Shown here one piece after another: positions 10,631-22,082 of a stretch of 64,000 bases of DNA. Source of the stretch: Rhodeus uyekii (taxonomy: Eukaryota; Chordata; Actinopteri; Cypriniformes; Acheilognathidae); the NCBI GenBank assembly GCA_037043235.1, contig JAWRVZ010000102.1:290001-354000 (forward strand), read 5' to 3'. A model generated the notes under the pieces. That model was not told where the DNA came from. It ran no database searches and saw nothing but the letters and a program-made list of their open reading frames with translations. Position 1 is the stretch's first letter. Each line of letters begins with the position of its first letter. The translations under genes and the position numbers were made by a program.

Positions 10631-10818
10631 CATGACAGAGATGTGAAGGATGCGAAGCTCCTCCTCAGCAGAGTCACTAGCTGGGTAAGCAGTGGCTGCT
10701 GGGCCAGGGAGGTTCTGACTGCCATCCTGGTGGTGTATGTGGAAGAGCAAAGTACCATTTTCCAACCATTGCTGCCTCCAGCGCACTAGGGGGATGTCTT
10801 CAGAGTTTCCAGAGATCT
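10631..10818 (-). CDS. astn1: Astrotactin-1 exon (pre-transmembrane N-terminal region)
   Basis: On the minus strand a TTTATATTGGCAG acceptor is followed by 188 bp of open frame and an ATG|GTATGC donor. The product runs from EISGNSEDIPLVRW through QQWLENGTLLFHIHHQDG to EEELRILHISVM. This matches the vertebrate ASTN1 segment that ends immediately before the first membrane helix; the acceptor splits a Glu codon and the donor is in phase 0. NGT is a potential N-glycosylation site. The linker between HHQDG and EEELRIL is Pro/Ala-rich and looks divergent. In vertebrates ASTN1 is a neuronal membrane protein for glia-guided migration. No flanking exon was found, so the neighbouring introns are at least 10.6 kb and 53 kb. 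Assignment to ASTN1 over ASTN2 rests on the EISGN-to-DIPLVRWRQQW block. Confidence 0.88.
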
Positions 10819-12599
10819 CTGCCAATATAAACAGAAGAAAATTGAGTTCAGAAAATGTTTTGTGTCACATTGCACACTGTGTGATGAGGTTTGCAGGACT
10901 CACAGTCCTCACAGATGCTCCTGTCATGCAAATCTACGCAGTATACTGTGAGTACACATTATTCATATCACTCCAGATATTTTTAGGAATATCAAAGCAT
11001 TCCCCAAGGCATTTTAACTTCACTTTATAAATATACGTGATCAGTTTAAACAGCATCAAGCCTGGTTAATGGATGCAGAGACAGATGACTAAAGCATTAA
11101 TAGGAATAGTGCTACTGGACATCACATTAAAATGCAATCTAGGTGGAGAAATGATAAATAGGCTATCCTTCTACTCACAGTTCAAAGCAAGCTGAGCATA
11201 TGTTCTTGACATTGCATAAAGTCTGTTTGATATGTAAAAAAAATAGGATTTTGATTAGATAAGCCTTTGAAAATGGGTAGCATGTCATTTTATGACAGTT
11301 TATTGAACTATTTGGGCGGGATAATACACTGGATACTTGTTTTTAATTTTTAATGGTGGTTTTAGAATTTTCTTTTTCTTTGTCTGATTAAGTGTTTGAT
11401 CTTAAACACACTGATGTACTCCAGAAACAAATGAAAATGGGGGGGTGCCATTGTGTTTGATTGGGTTAACATGAGTTAACAATTTTTTTTCATGCTGTCC
11501 AAAGCATGAGCCTTTCGAAAACATGTAAAACTTGGTGTAAAAATGAGTAGGAATTATTGCTTTTATTTAAACAGAAACTGTGAGATCATCTGAAATCTGA
11601 ATCTTGATTATACCGTTTTCTCTTCTAAATGTATATTGGGAAATAGTTACACCGAAATGCCGGTTTAAATGCAGGAAAGCACAAACCAAAGGGAGATATG
11701 GAAAAAGAGAGAGAGGGAACAAGAAAGAGCAGGTTGGGGTAAAAAGCTAGTACTATTCATCTCACATCCTGATGCAGTGTTAGAACCTGCCCTCCCCACT
11801 CTTTCATTGTGTCTGTGCTTACAGAAAGCCACACACTCAAATATACAATCTGGCCTTTGGCTAAATACAGCCATTTACAAAGGAAGAACCTTTCTAGAAT
11901 TGGACAGGGTGTTTGGCTCATATAAATGCTCATAATGCAGATAGAACAAAGGCTAATGTCTCAAAGCAGAGTGGCAGCCTTCCATTATGTGGGTTTCACA
12001 TTTTCATTTAAAGAGTTACTCTCTGAGAAATTTTAAAACTACTATCAGCTTTTGTTCTCTATAGATTGAAGCATTTGTCTCATTCCCATGTATTTGCCAG
12101 TAAGCAATTATTACCAGCAATTGTCATAGTGCACTCTTGCTTGTGCAAACAGAAAACCAGAATCCAATATGGTGCAAATCACAACTCTTAAATTATCAAA
12201 ATTATGTCCGGTTTTGAAATAATTTTGGTCAGATATACATTTAATTATTTAGAAAATCTTAGCGATTGAGACTGGGGAAACATAATAAGTGCTGGGAAAT
12301 ACATAAGTGCTATATCTTGGCAATATTCCAGATTCAATTAAATAAATATTTTTTGGGATACTACTAGCAGTATCTAAAAAAAAAAGCGATTACTTGCCTA
12401 TGGCACCGACAACTTCCCAAATGAGAATTCAGAGGGAACAATTGTTACGGAAATGTCTTTACAATATGGAAAGACTGACATTCAATTTGAGATTACAAGA
12501 CCAGTTTTTTTGAAAGACACTGGGGAAAACGGACAATGCATATATCAAAACAAAAATAAATATGTGAAAGGGGAATATATATATAGTACATATATAATA
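10819..12599. other. Intronic DNA, no gene or element seen
   Basis: AT-rich sequence with no convincing open frame, splice-bounded exon or repeat signature. Presumed beginning of the astn1 intron upstream of the recognised exon. Confidence 0.5.
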
Positions 12600-13085
12600 C
12601 AGCAATACCTCGGTTTACGAGCAACTTGGTATACGAGCAAATCGGTGTACGAGCATGGAGGGTCATATCGGTGTACGAGCATTGTCTCGGTGTACGAGAA
12701 AAAATTTCCCTCACCCATACGCAGTTTTGCGTTGAAAAGTTCCCTTTATCACCCCTTAACTCGTTCATTCTCTCAGTGTCTCTCAGTATGGGTGCATCAT
12801 TCACCACAGTGCATTATTTTATAAGTTGTTGTGAATATGATGAAACTTTATTAATGGAGCATGTTACCAATACCACACATTGCATACTAATGAGACTCAC
12901 GTGTGTTCACAGTCCAACGCACCCAATGACGTTCTTAAAGGGCCATACACTTTTAGAGAACAGCATACCATAACAGTTATAACTCTGTACAGATCATATA
13001 CATAAGTGATTTACAGCGGTTTTACCTCGTGTTGTTGCATTAATTGTGATCGCTATTCTTCACGTTGTAATATCGTTACAAATGT

Positions 13086-13335
13086 TGAAGGAACTAGTTA
13101 ATCTGATGTGTCAATAAGTGTTAAGTTAACAGTCTTGTCACTTTAAGAGGGCGGGGTTTCAGTCGGCGCTAGAGAGAGTTGAGTTCTGAGGGATTTGAGA
13201 GAGAGCTCGTAAGCAGAGATAGTTTTGATTCTTCTGTTATGTGTGGGTTGAAGCCAGAACCGCAATCCGATAGTTCTCAATAAAATCTCTGAATGAGAAG
13301 GAACCTGTCTGGTTATTAAAAGAAGCAACGCTACA
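13086..13335 (+). mobile_element. Small solo LTR
   Basis: It starts TGAAGGAACTAG, ends GCAACGCTACA, and is flanked by ATGT on both sides (13082-13085 and 13336-13339), a 4-bp duplication as made by gamma-type retroviral integrases. It has a GC-box-like GGGCGGGG (about 13150) and AATAAA at 13279-13284, 51 bp before the end, in plus orientation. No PBS or coding region is next to it. The short length and imperfect terminal inversion leave some doubt. Confidence 0.55.
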
Positions 13336-13362
13336 ATGTTGTGAAATATATAAGCAGTAAAC

Positions 13363-13386
13363 CCCCCCCCCCCCCCCCCCCCCCCC
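13363..13386. repeat. Poly-C homopolymer
   Basis: About 24 consecutive C followed by a TCCC/TCTC tail. Length is likely to vary and to be error-prone in assembly. Confidence 0.9.
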
Positions 13387-13696
13387 TCCCCTCTCCTCTC
13401 GTCTCGATCATGCCAGCAGTGAAGAGGTAAAGTGCATGTTACAGTAAATTGTTAATAATGACAGTTAAACTCTAAAAATACTTAATTAGTATTTATATGA
13501 GATCTTAATGGTTATAATTTTAAATGTAATTAATAGGTTAAAACTAAAAAAATATTTAAAATGGGCATTTATGGTCGTGTGGAACGAATCAAGTGATTTT
13601 TAGTGCGTTCTTATGGGGGAAATTGTTTTGGTGTACGAGCATTTTGGTTTACGAGCTCGCTGGAACGAATTAAACTCGTAAACCGAGGTATTACTG

Positions 13697-14882
13697 TATA
13701 TGCATATGTAAATATGACTTTAGATTTGCAAATTTATTTTACTCAAGGAACTCTTTAACTCGTTAACTAGTTACTCTTTAACTCTTGATTGTAAATTATC
13801 ACAATACTTAAAATGGGAAATTTGTCCAAAAATAGCTTCAGAAATAGATTGACCTGATTTTACTATACCATAACAATAATAATAATAATAAATAATAATA
13901 AATAATAGTAATAATAATAATAATAATAAAAATAAGATTAAATTATAATAAAATAAAACCATTTTATTCTAAGAATGTTATCATATTTTTTACATTTTCT
14001 ATATTGAATTTTCCCAACAATTCAAAATTATCATCCATGATTGTATATTGTTAAACTAACAGGTGTTCTACAGTTATCACAGCAACAGAGAAACAAGAAT
14101 TGTGAGGGGTGAACATGACAACTCAACTCTTGAGAAATTTTGTTCACCACAGATCAAAGTTTAGCTCCACCAGCCTGTTCTAAGGTATGTTTCCTTTAAT
14201 GGTGCCAATTTTCCCCCTGAATAAGAATTCAGGACCATGCAATCAGTCAAAGTCAGTTTTATTTTGTAAGCCTATCCAACACTTCGAAGCACAATGGCTA
14301 GCAAATGGTAATTTGTTAAGGATTCAAAGCCATGTTTAATATTTCACGGTGGATAATTAGCCTTAGCACTGAGCACATCGGAGAGAAAATATGTGCCTTC
14401 AAACCATTCCATGTTAAATCATGATTAACAGTTAAGCACTATTACCTTTTTTCTATAATAATCAACATAAAAATATATTAATTATATCAGGGGTTATTTT
14501 AGGATTTTAACCTTTAGGGGAGGTTTACACTAAATTATATTCTACAATTGATTGTTCTGAAGCTTGTTGACCAAATAATTAGTATTACCATATATTAAAT
14601 AACCCAACAAAGATCACATAATTACAGTTTTTAAATGTACATTGTGCATTTTTTATCTTCTGTCCTTCTGGTTGTTTCTTGTTAGATTGAATAATATGAT
14701 CCCTTTGACAACAGTACAACATGTAATATATCATAAGACACAACTGACAGCACCGCATGGCCATTTTACATCAATCATGTCACATTCTGATGTTCTCATT
14801 GACACGCAAAACTGAAAGCAGTGTTTTTACACTTATGCATTTTGTCTGGAAAAGGACAAAATTAGATTTTTTTTTAGTAGTA

Positions 14883-14955
<73 letters not shown>

Positions 14956-14985
14956 TTCACTTTAGACAAGATCAATAAACCTAAG
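13697..14985. other. AT-rich intronic DNA with simple repeats
   Basis: Contains a (TAA)n-rich tract at about 13877-13945 and a (CT)n(CA)n compound microsatellite at about 14886-14953. No gene seen. Confidence 0.55.
14886..14953. repeat. (CT)n(CA)n compound microsatellite
   Basis: A run of CT units switches directly to CA units. Frames through it are artefacts. Confidence 0.9.
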
Positions 14986-14989
14986 CCAG

Positions 14990-15346
14990 TTAGTGAAGAC
15001 CACTCATCTGGTCTTCAACAAACCCAAAAGGACTCCCACTTGCAGCACTGACTCTTGCAAACAGAACTTACACAAGCTCAGCACCTTCAAACTTCCACTA
15101 ACTACTACAAATCTACACACCTACCAGAAACCTTCTATCGATCAATGAGCGACGACTTGTGGTTCCATCACAGAGAGGCAAAAGATCACTCGCAAGAACA
15201 TTTTCATTCACCACTGTTGTAACGATCTCCCTGCCCTCATCCGGAATCCAGATACCTCGTCAAGGTTTAAAAGACTATTGAACACTCATCTCTTCCATGA
15301 GCACCCAACATGACACACACAATACCTCACCTAAAAAAAAAAAAAT
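14990..15346 (+). mobile_element. 3' end of a LINE (CR1/L2-like)
   Basis: Two frames together show the C-terminal signature of fish LINE ORF2: RRLVVPSQRGKRSLARTFSF, then after a frameshift NDLPALI and FKRLLNTHLFHE, followed closely by a poly-A run at 15332-15344. The 5' part is absent, as in most LINE insertions. It is frameshifted and therefore dead. Confidence 0.6.
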
Positions 15347-15780
15347 TCATAGCGTGTGCGTGGCACATGCAGGCGAATGGGGACACAATAGACACAGCTT
15401 GCCTATCTATTTGGTGTTGTTTGTCTAAAACAACTGTTAAACTCGATGAGTTCATCCTGCAGCCTCAATCACAACATCCACGTTGGGGCTTCCCAACTTG
15501 CATATCGAGTTGCGTAAGTCGTGTAAGAGATCATTCTATCCAGCCCCTCTGATTTGAATCACAGCAATATTCCGGGGGCTAAGGAGAACTGTTATGGGAT
15601 GATGCCATTGGTTGAAGAGCCTCTCGCAAGCTATCTCTCACCCAATATAGCATCATCCCTGAAAGTTCAGGCCCACCAAACCTTGCCAAACTACATTGTT
15701 TTTGACGGACAGAGCCTATAGAGACAAGCTTCTCATATAGGCAACATGAAAAGGAGAGCGTTGCTTCTAGAGACACCTTT
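15347..15780. other. Unassigned stretch before the DIRS fragment
   Basis: No recognisable protein similarity. It may be degraded DIRS sequence since it runs directly into DIRS RT-like sequence, but I cannot support that by motif. Confidence 0.35.
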
Positions 15781-15784
15781 AAAT

Positions 15785-17353
15785 AGCTTTTTGGTTGAAG
15801 CGGCTCAGTCCAACATAATTTCTTTTGACCTCCTACACATCAAGCCCCTACAGTGGCTCAGAACCAAGGGGTTCTCCCCGAGGGGAAACCCATTCTGTAT
15901 GATCAGGAGTGTCACTCATTAAGAGTGTTTAAACATGCCTTAGTTGTCAGGTTGTGTGGAAGGGGATGAATGAGGACCCAATGGTGCAATGAGAATGGGG
16001 ATTTATTAAATGCAAAATGGAAACAAAACTGAACAAAAACCACCCCGAGGGGGAAAACAAGACTAGAAGACAAACTCGAACTCGGACTAGACTTAAGACT
16101 TCAAACTTGACAGACTTGATTCAGGACTAGAAACAGGACAGCATGAACACTACCTTGTAACGACGATAAACCAGCACAAGACAACAGACACGGATGGATT
16201 AAATACACACACGAGGGATGGTAATTGAATGAGACACAGCTGGGAACAAATCAAACTAAAGCAGGGAAACAAGGTGGGAGGGTTACACATTGACGAGACA
16301 AAGACGACGCGCAGCTGGCGGCAACCAAACTGGAAAACACAAAGCACGCGGCCAATTGAATGCGAACCGCGTGCCAAACATAAACACACGGACGAGAGGA
16401 GGTGCGGCTCGCGCAAGGCTTGAAACCACGCCCACTCACATAACGTAGAGCTCGCAAGAACGAGTTCTCACGAGCTCACGACAAGGACGAACACACGCGA
16501 GTTATGAATGCCCGAATCCCGATCCAAAACCGAAACTGAACCAGACCCAAGTATCGGAACCGGACATCATAACTCGTACAAAAGACGTCACAGACAAGCG
16601 CGCGCGCGGCTCGAATCCTCGACGCCGTGCGCACACACACCAAACACGAGACACAACAGTAGTGTCAGAGCCACAAAACCAAGAAATGACTACTAGACCG
16701 AATGTGGCAGAACCCTGACATTAGTTTTCTGGTTTTCTGGAGAAAGTCTTGGTTCCTGTCCCAGGACCCAGTGTTGGAAGTGCTGTGTCGCTCGGAAAAT
16801 GGTTTCGACAATCGCATCCATCACAAGTTGTGGTACAGTTTTGGAGGACCGCTTTGCAAAGGGTCTGTGGGAGAACCACCATCTAACATGGAACATAAAC
16901 TGCCTGGAGATGCTGGCAATGTTCAAGGCTCTGAGGAGGTTCCTCCCACAACGCAGAGGTCACCACGTTCTAGTCCAAACAGACAATGTGGTGGTGTTTT
17001 CATATATAAACCACCAGAGGTCTGAGATCACACCACCTTTGCAGACTGGTGCACTGGATCCTCCTGTGGTTGCTGTCCCTCAGGGAAATACATATCCTAG
17101 GAACCAGAATGTGGGAGCATGCTCCACCCAGAGAGGTCCAGTCCAACTCAAGTTGACTCCAACTCAAGTCCAACTCAGAGGTCCATCTGTTCGCAACTCA
17201 AGAGCCGACCCACTGTCTTGCTGTGGTTCCCCTTTATGCATCCAGCTCCTCTGGGGCTCAATGCTATGTTATTGACGTGGCCGCCTTTACGCATTTCCCC
17301 TGACCGCTCTGCTCCTGGGAGTTCTGGGGAGAGCTTTGCAGGACATGGTAATA
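15785..17353 (+). pseudogene. DIRS1-like RT/RNase H fragment, split by an LTR
   Basis: Before the LTR the plus strand encodes SFDLLHIKPLQW and RTKGFSPRGNPF, the end of the DIRS reverse transcriptase. After it, 16726-17345 encodes the DIRS RNase H: INCLEMLAMFKALRRFLP, then HHVLVQTDNVVVFSYINHQ, then HPAPLGLNAMLLTWPPLR. Several frameshifts separate these pieces. Removing the LTR and one TTAGT copy rejoins the fragment directly (CATGCCTTAGT|TTTCTGG). A MITE follows at 17354. It is dead and 5'-truncated. Confidence 0.85.
15945..16720 (-). mobile_element. Solo LTR, 776 bp
   Basis: The ends are TGTCAGG and CCTGACA, a perfect 7-bp inverted pair, flanked by the 5-bp duplication TTAGT (15940-15944 and 16721-16725). 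On the minus strand an AATAAA lies near the 3' end (plus-strand TTTATT near 16000), so the LTR points to the minus strand. It is GC- and CpG-rich compared with its surroundings. A 5-bp duplication suits Ty3/gypsy, copia or BEL elements. No PBS or coding sequence adjoins it, so it formed by LTR-LTR recombination. Confidence 0.85.
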
Positions 17354-17608
17354 CAGCAATCCCTCGCCACTTCATGGTTCAAGTTTTGCAACCTCAGTGC
17401 ATTGCAGATTTTTCAAAAATATTCATTGGAAAAAAAAAAAGAAAAAAAATGCCGCCATATCAGCAGCTGTATGGCGGAAGGCAGCGTCCCTTCATCACGA
17501 TGAGAGAGAAACGGTTTCCCAGGATGCCAGACAAAGAGAGAAACTCTCTCAAACTCTCTCAGGCTTTTTCCACATTAACCGCATAACCGCGTAAACAAGG
17601 GATCACTG
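17354..17608. mobile_element. pogo-like MITE (copy 1), 255 bp
   Basis: Ends CAGCAATCCCTCG and CAGTGATCCCTTG (right end, inverted), flanked by TA (17352-17353, 17609-17610). The interior shares a segment with the element at 57277-57637 in the opposite orientation, including a GAGAGAAACG stretch followed by CCCAGGATGCC. It has no transposase. The reading frames in it are not genes. Confidence 0.8.
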
Positions 17609-18969
<1,361 letters not shown>

Positions 18970-19242
18970 ATCAGGGTTCTCTTTCAAGGGAACTCGTGTT
19001 GCATCGATTGACGCTGTGGCAACGCTCAGTGTGATGATACGTCATGAAGAATGTGTGAAATCAAGGCAACAGTGTGCAGAGAAGTCAGAGGCAGGTGACG
19101 TCATGAACCAGAAAACTATAAAGGCATGCCAAACAAAGCAGCGGCAGCTTCTATTTATTTATTTATTATATATTTTCTATCTAGCTTTGTGTCATTGTTT
19201 GTCCTATTTGGTGTTGTTTCCCTACCAACAAAAAGAAAAAGA

Positions 19243-19813
19243 ATGGCGAGCAAGCAACAGTTTAGGTTGTGTGTTCATCTATTGTCCAGTGTAGAAGCAG
19301 GATGCTTGTCCAAAAAGCAAACTGGACAAGTGCTTCCTGCCCTTGCAAGCACTCAGGGCCTTACATTTTTTTCTCACGTTGAGTGCATAGTGTGTCTACA
19401 TCTCACAAATCGTCATTAGTAGGCCTCAAAGAGCACAGCTATGGAGCAATAAAAACGTTGAGAAGTCGCTTGCAAGCTACCTACATCCTCAGTCAGCATT
19501 GCCCTAAAGGCCCCGACATTACCCACCAAATCGGTCAGAACAACATTGGCTTAAGTGGGTAAAGCTTACATTGTGTCTGGTTAGAGTGCAGGCTACGACC
19601 TCAGAGGGTGGGGGAATTAGTCCCAACACAGTAACAGAGTTGCGTCGGGCTGCATATCTTTCTCTCAGGGCCACCAAGGAGATGACCAGAGTCATCGGTC
19701 GTACTATGGCAGTCCTGGTGGCCATGGAAAGGCACTTATGGTCAAACTTTAGTGCCAAAAATGACAAAAACTTTTTGTTGGAAAAAGTGGCCACGTCCTG
19801 GCTACTTCGGTGA
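19243..19813 (+). pseudogene. DIRS gag remnants
   Basis: An ATG at 19243 begins a Lys/Gln-rich peptide of 58 codons with Cys and His residues in a possible zinc knuckle, stopping at 19419. The conserved second block lies at 19571-19813 and reads TELRRAAYLSLRATKEMTR followed by MERHLWSNFSAK, recognisable as the core of fish DIRS Gag. The gap between the blocks is degraded. A TATAAAGG box sits upstream near 19117. Confidence 0.75.
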
Positions 19814-20129
19814 TGCAGTCACAATTGTTGTCGAGGGGTTCCATAAAGTGGCAGCATTCCAAATTCTTCTTCCATACCACTAGGCTGGAGCTTCCCCAAA
19901 CATCAAAAGCCAGCTACTGACACTGTGACACTCAAAAGTAAAGTGTCAAAACCCAAATCCCCGACCCGTCAGAGAAAAGAGGGATTGGAGGAGGGTACTC
20001 TCACTCATAGCTGTCGAGAGGTAGGGTGGATCTGAAGAAACCGGGTTCTACAGTGCGGTATGATACATTTTATCATTGTAAAATCCAATTTTACCAATTT
20101 CCAATTTAACCATTGGAATGATACATTCT

Positions 20130-21040
20130 ATTCTATCTAGTCTAAAGAAGAATCCCATTTTGGACTTGCACCATCTGAATCTCTCAGTCATACGCATCCT
20201 TAATTACATCGACAATTTACCTCAGTCGCAGCAGTTAGCTGTTCAATTGTTGGGGTTAAGGCTGAACGCAAATAATAATGTGTTTTCTCCAGTTTTGTAG
20301 GTATGGTAAGGGATTTTTTTACGATGTGGACATGTCTTTCACCAACACAGATCAAATCAGTCCTATTGGCCATAAAACTAATCTAGGCCAGTCACTCACT
20401 GTGAAACTGTTCCAGAAACTGTCGGGTCTGATGGCAGCAGCATCCAACATTATACCATTTTCCTCCCAGACCTTGTCCAGTCAGACAGCACATCGGTGGT
20501 CACCTATATACAAAAAAGTCTGTTTGTGTTTGTTACCACTCTGAAAACTGGCACGTTGAACCCTCCTATGGTCCCTGGGGAATCTGCTCTCACTCAGGGC
20601 AGCTTACATCCCTGGGACCCAAAACATAGGAGCAGACATCCTCTCGAAGCAGGGGCCGAGGCCCAAGGAATGGAGGCTCCATCCAGAAGTGGTGGAGCAG
20701 ATATGGGAGAAGTTTGGCAGGGCACAAGTGGATTTGTTTGTATCTCGAGAGACATATCACTGTCTGCTCTGGATCTCCCTTACGCACACAGTTCCTCTCG
20801 GACTGTACCTTTTGGTTCAGACATGGCCGAGGCTACATATGTACGCTTTTTCCCTGATTGCACTGCTCCTGGGAGTTCTGGAGAAAGTTAGCCAGGACAA
20901 GGTTTTTCTAACTTTGATCCCCCTGCCTTGGCCAGATAGAGTGTGGTTCACTGATCTAGTGTCTCTCCTCGACGAAGTCACAGGCAAGGGGCTCAATAGC
21001 CTGTGGAACTGTGGAAACTGTGTGTTTGGCCTCTGAGGGC
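20130..21040 (+). pseudogene. DIRS reverse transcriptase / RNase H remnants
   Basis: IRILNYIDN (20190-20216) is the decayed YLDD-like active-site region. LGQSLTVKLFQKLSGLMAAA follows (20380-20440), the end of the RT. A ~100-codon gap then lacks the RNase H core. After it, in a shifted frame, come GAQAQG-like linker sequence, VVEQIWEKFGRAQVDLFVSR, TVPLGLYLLVQTWPRLHMYAF and PWPDRVWFTDLVSLLDEV (to about 20980). All are characteristic of the RNase H to recombinase spacer in DIRS1 elements. Frames change several times, so no protein is made. Confidence 0.82.
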
Positions 21041-21066
21041 CAGGCTTATAGACTCTGGTCTCTGAA

Positions 21067-21447
21067 TTGAGGTTGTTGAGACCATCCTCCATAGTCTCCA
21101 TAGCTCCTTCCACAAAGAAATTTTGTGCCACGAAGTGGAAACTCCTTGCTTCTTGGTCCAGTAGTCATCAGCTGGACCTAGTTACCTGTCAGATTGGCAC
21201 TGTGCTGGAGTTCCTTCAGGAGCGATTTAGTGCAGGGTTATCCCCCTCTACCCTAAAAGTGTATGCAGCGACCATAGCTGCTTACCCCATCCCTTTGGGT
21301 GGCATGTACTTTGGGAGAGACCCATTTGTTAGACGTTTCCTCTGTGGTACCTGGCTGAAGCCTGCAGTACGTAATAAGGATGTGGCCAGGGATTTGACCC
21401 TGGTGTCCCCTTTGTTCCAATCAAGCAGGTTCTGGTCAAGTTTCTGA
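21067..21447 (+). pseudogene. DIRS tyrosine recombinase, N-terminal part
   Basis: LDLVTCQIGTVLEFLQERFS followed by AGLSPSTLKVYAATIAAY is the SAM-like core-binding domain of DIRS tyrosine recombinases, which integrate circular DNA without making target duplications. The frame decays beyond 21447, and PRTGYVPKV-like sequence is still visible near 21570. The catalytic domain with the Arg-His-Arg-Tyr residues is missing; the right terminal region follows directly after about 21665. Confidence 0.82.
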
Positions 21448-22082
21448 TTCTAGAAACGTTGTTCCTCCTTGCCATTATATCCATAAACAATGAGATCTTC
21501 AAGCCCTGTTGGTTGGCCCCTCATATTTGGAGTTCGCTTTTGGTATGGTGAAGGCCTTCCTCCACCCTAGAACAGGCTATGTGCCCAAAGTCTAGACTAC
21601 TATAGCACATCCTATTGTACTGCAGCCTTTCTGTCCTCCTCCAGTTAGATATAATGCTCCGGTAAGTCTACATTTTTCCCGGCAAGAAATCATCTTTGCA
21701 GCATGGGTATTGTCTTTCCCATAGCGTCTTTGATGCAGTGCGACTTCTCTTGAAAGGGAACATCTCAGTTCTGACTGTAACCTTGGTTCCCTGAAGAGGG
21801 AATGAGACGCTGCATTAATTTGCCAGAACTCCTATGTGCCTGATGGCGACTTAACTCAGCCACTTATACGCTTCTGCTGCTTCCGGCATTTGGCACTCCG
21901 GCACTTTTTTAGCTTCCTGGTTCACAATGTCACCAGCCTCTGATGAACATTCACGCCATTGGTTCAGTTTCACACATGCTTCACGGCAGTCATGCAAGGC
22001 GTTCCCATCCCGTCTTTGTTGCAGCGTCTTGTTCTTATATTACCTCTTTAGGGAACCAACGGTTACAGTTATAGCTGAGATG

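Larger units (their letters stand above)
12600..13696. mobile_element. pogo/Tigger-like DNA transposon remnant
   Basis: Terminal inverted repeats read CAGCAATACCTCGGTTTACG at 12600 and, inverted, CAGTAATACCTCGGTTTACG at 13696. Both are flanked by TA, the target duplication of the Tc1/mariner/pogo superfamily. The inner ends hold repeated GTGTACGAGCA motifs. I see no transposase, so it is non-autonomous. A 250-bp solo LTR and a 24-base poly-C tract lie inside it. Confidence 0.75.
18970..22082 (+). mobile_element. DIRS1-like retrotransposon, internally deleted
   Basis: The left end (GGGAACTCG to GACGCTGTGGCAACGC) and the right end (inverted: CATCTCAG to GACGCTGCAACAAAG) resemble each other in inverted orientation. 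Both contain a GGTGAC(G/A)T(C/T)(A/G)TGAACCAG-like box about 100 bp inside. Near the right end, at 21770-21830, lies the extra GGTTCCCTGAAGAGGGAATG motif typical of these elements. In order on the plus strand: TATA box, gag, reverse transcriptase, RNase H and the N-terminal half of a tyrosine recombinase. Total 3.1 kb, roughly half a usual DIRS element. Multiple frameshifts and stops make it inactive. Confidence 0.85.

Noticed and set aside
12453..12973. Several ~120-codon frames
   Set aside because: They run through the inverted-repeat end of the pogo-like element and have no protein similarity.
16150..16457. Cys/Leu-rich frames on both strands
   Set aside because: They lie wholly in the 776-bp solo LTR; GC-rich DNA lacks stops by chance.
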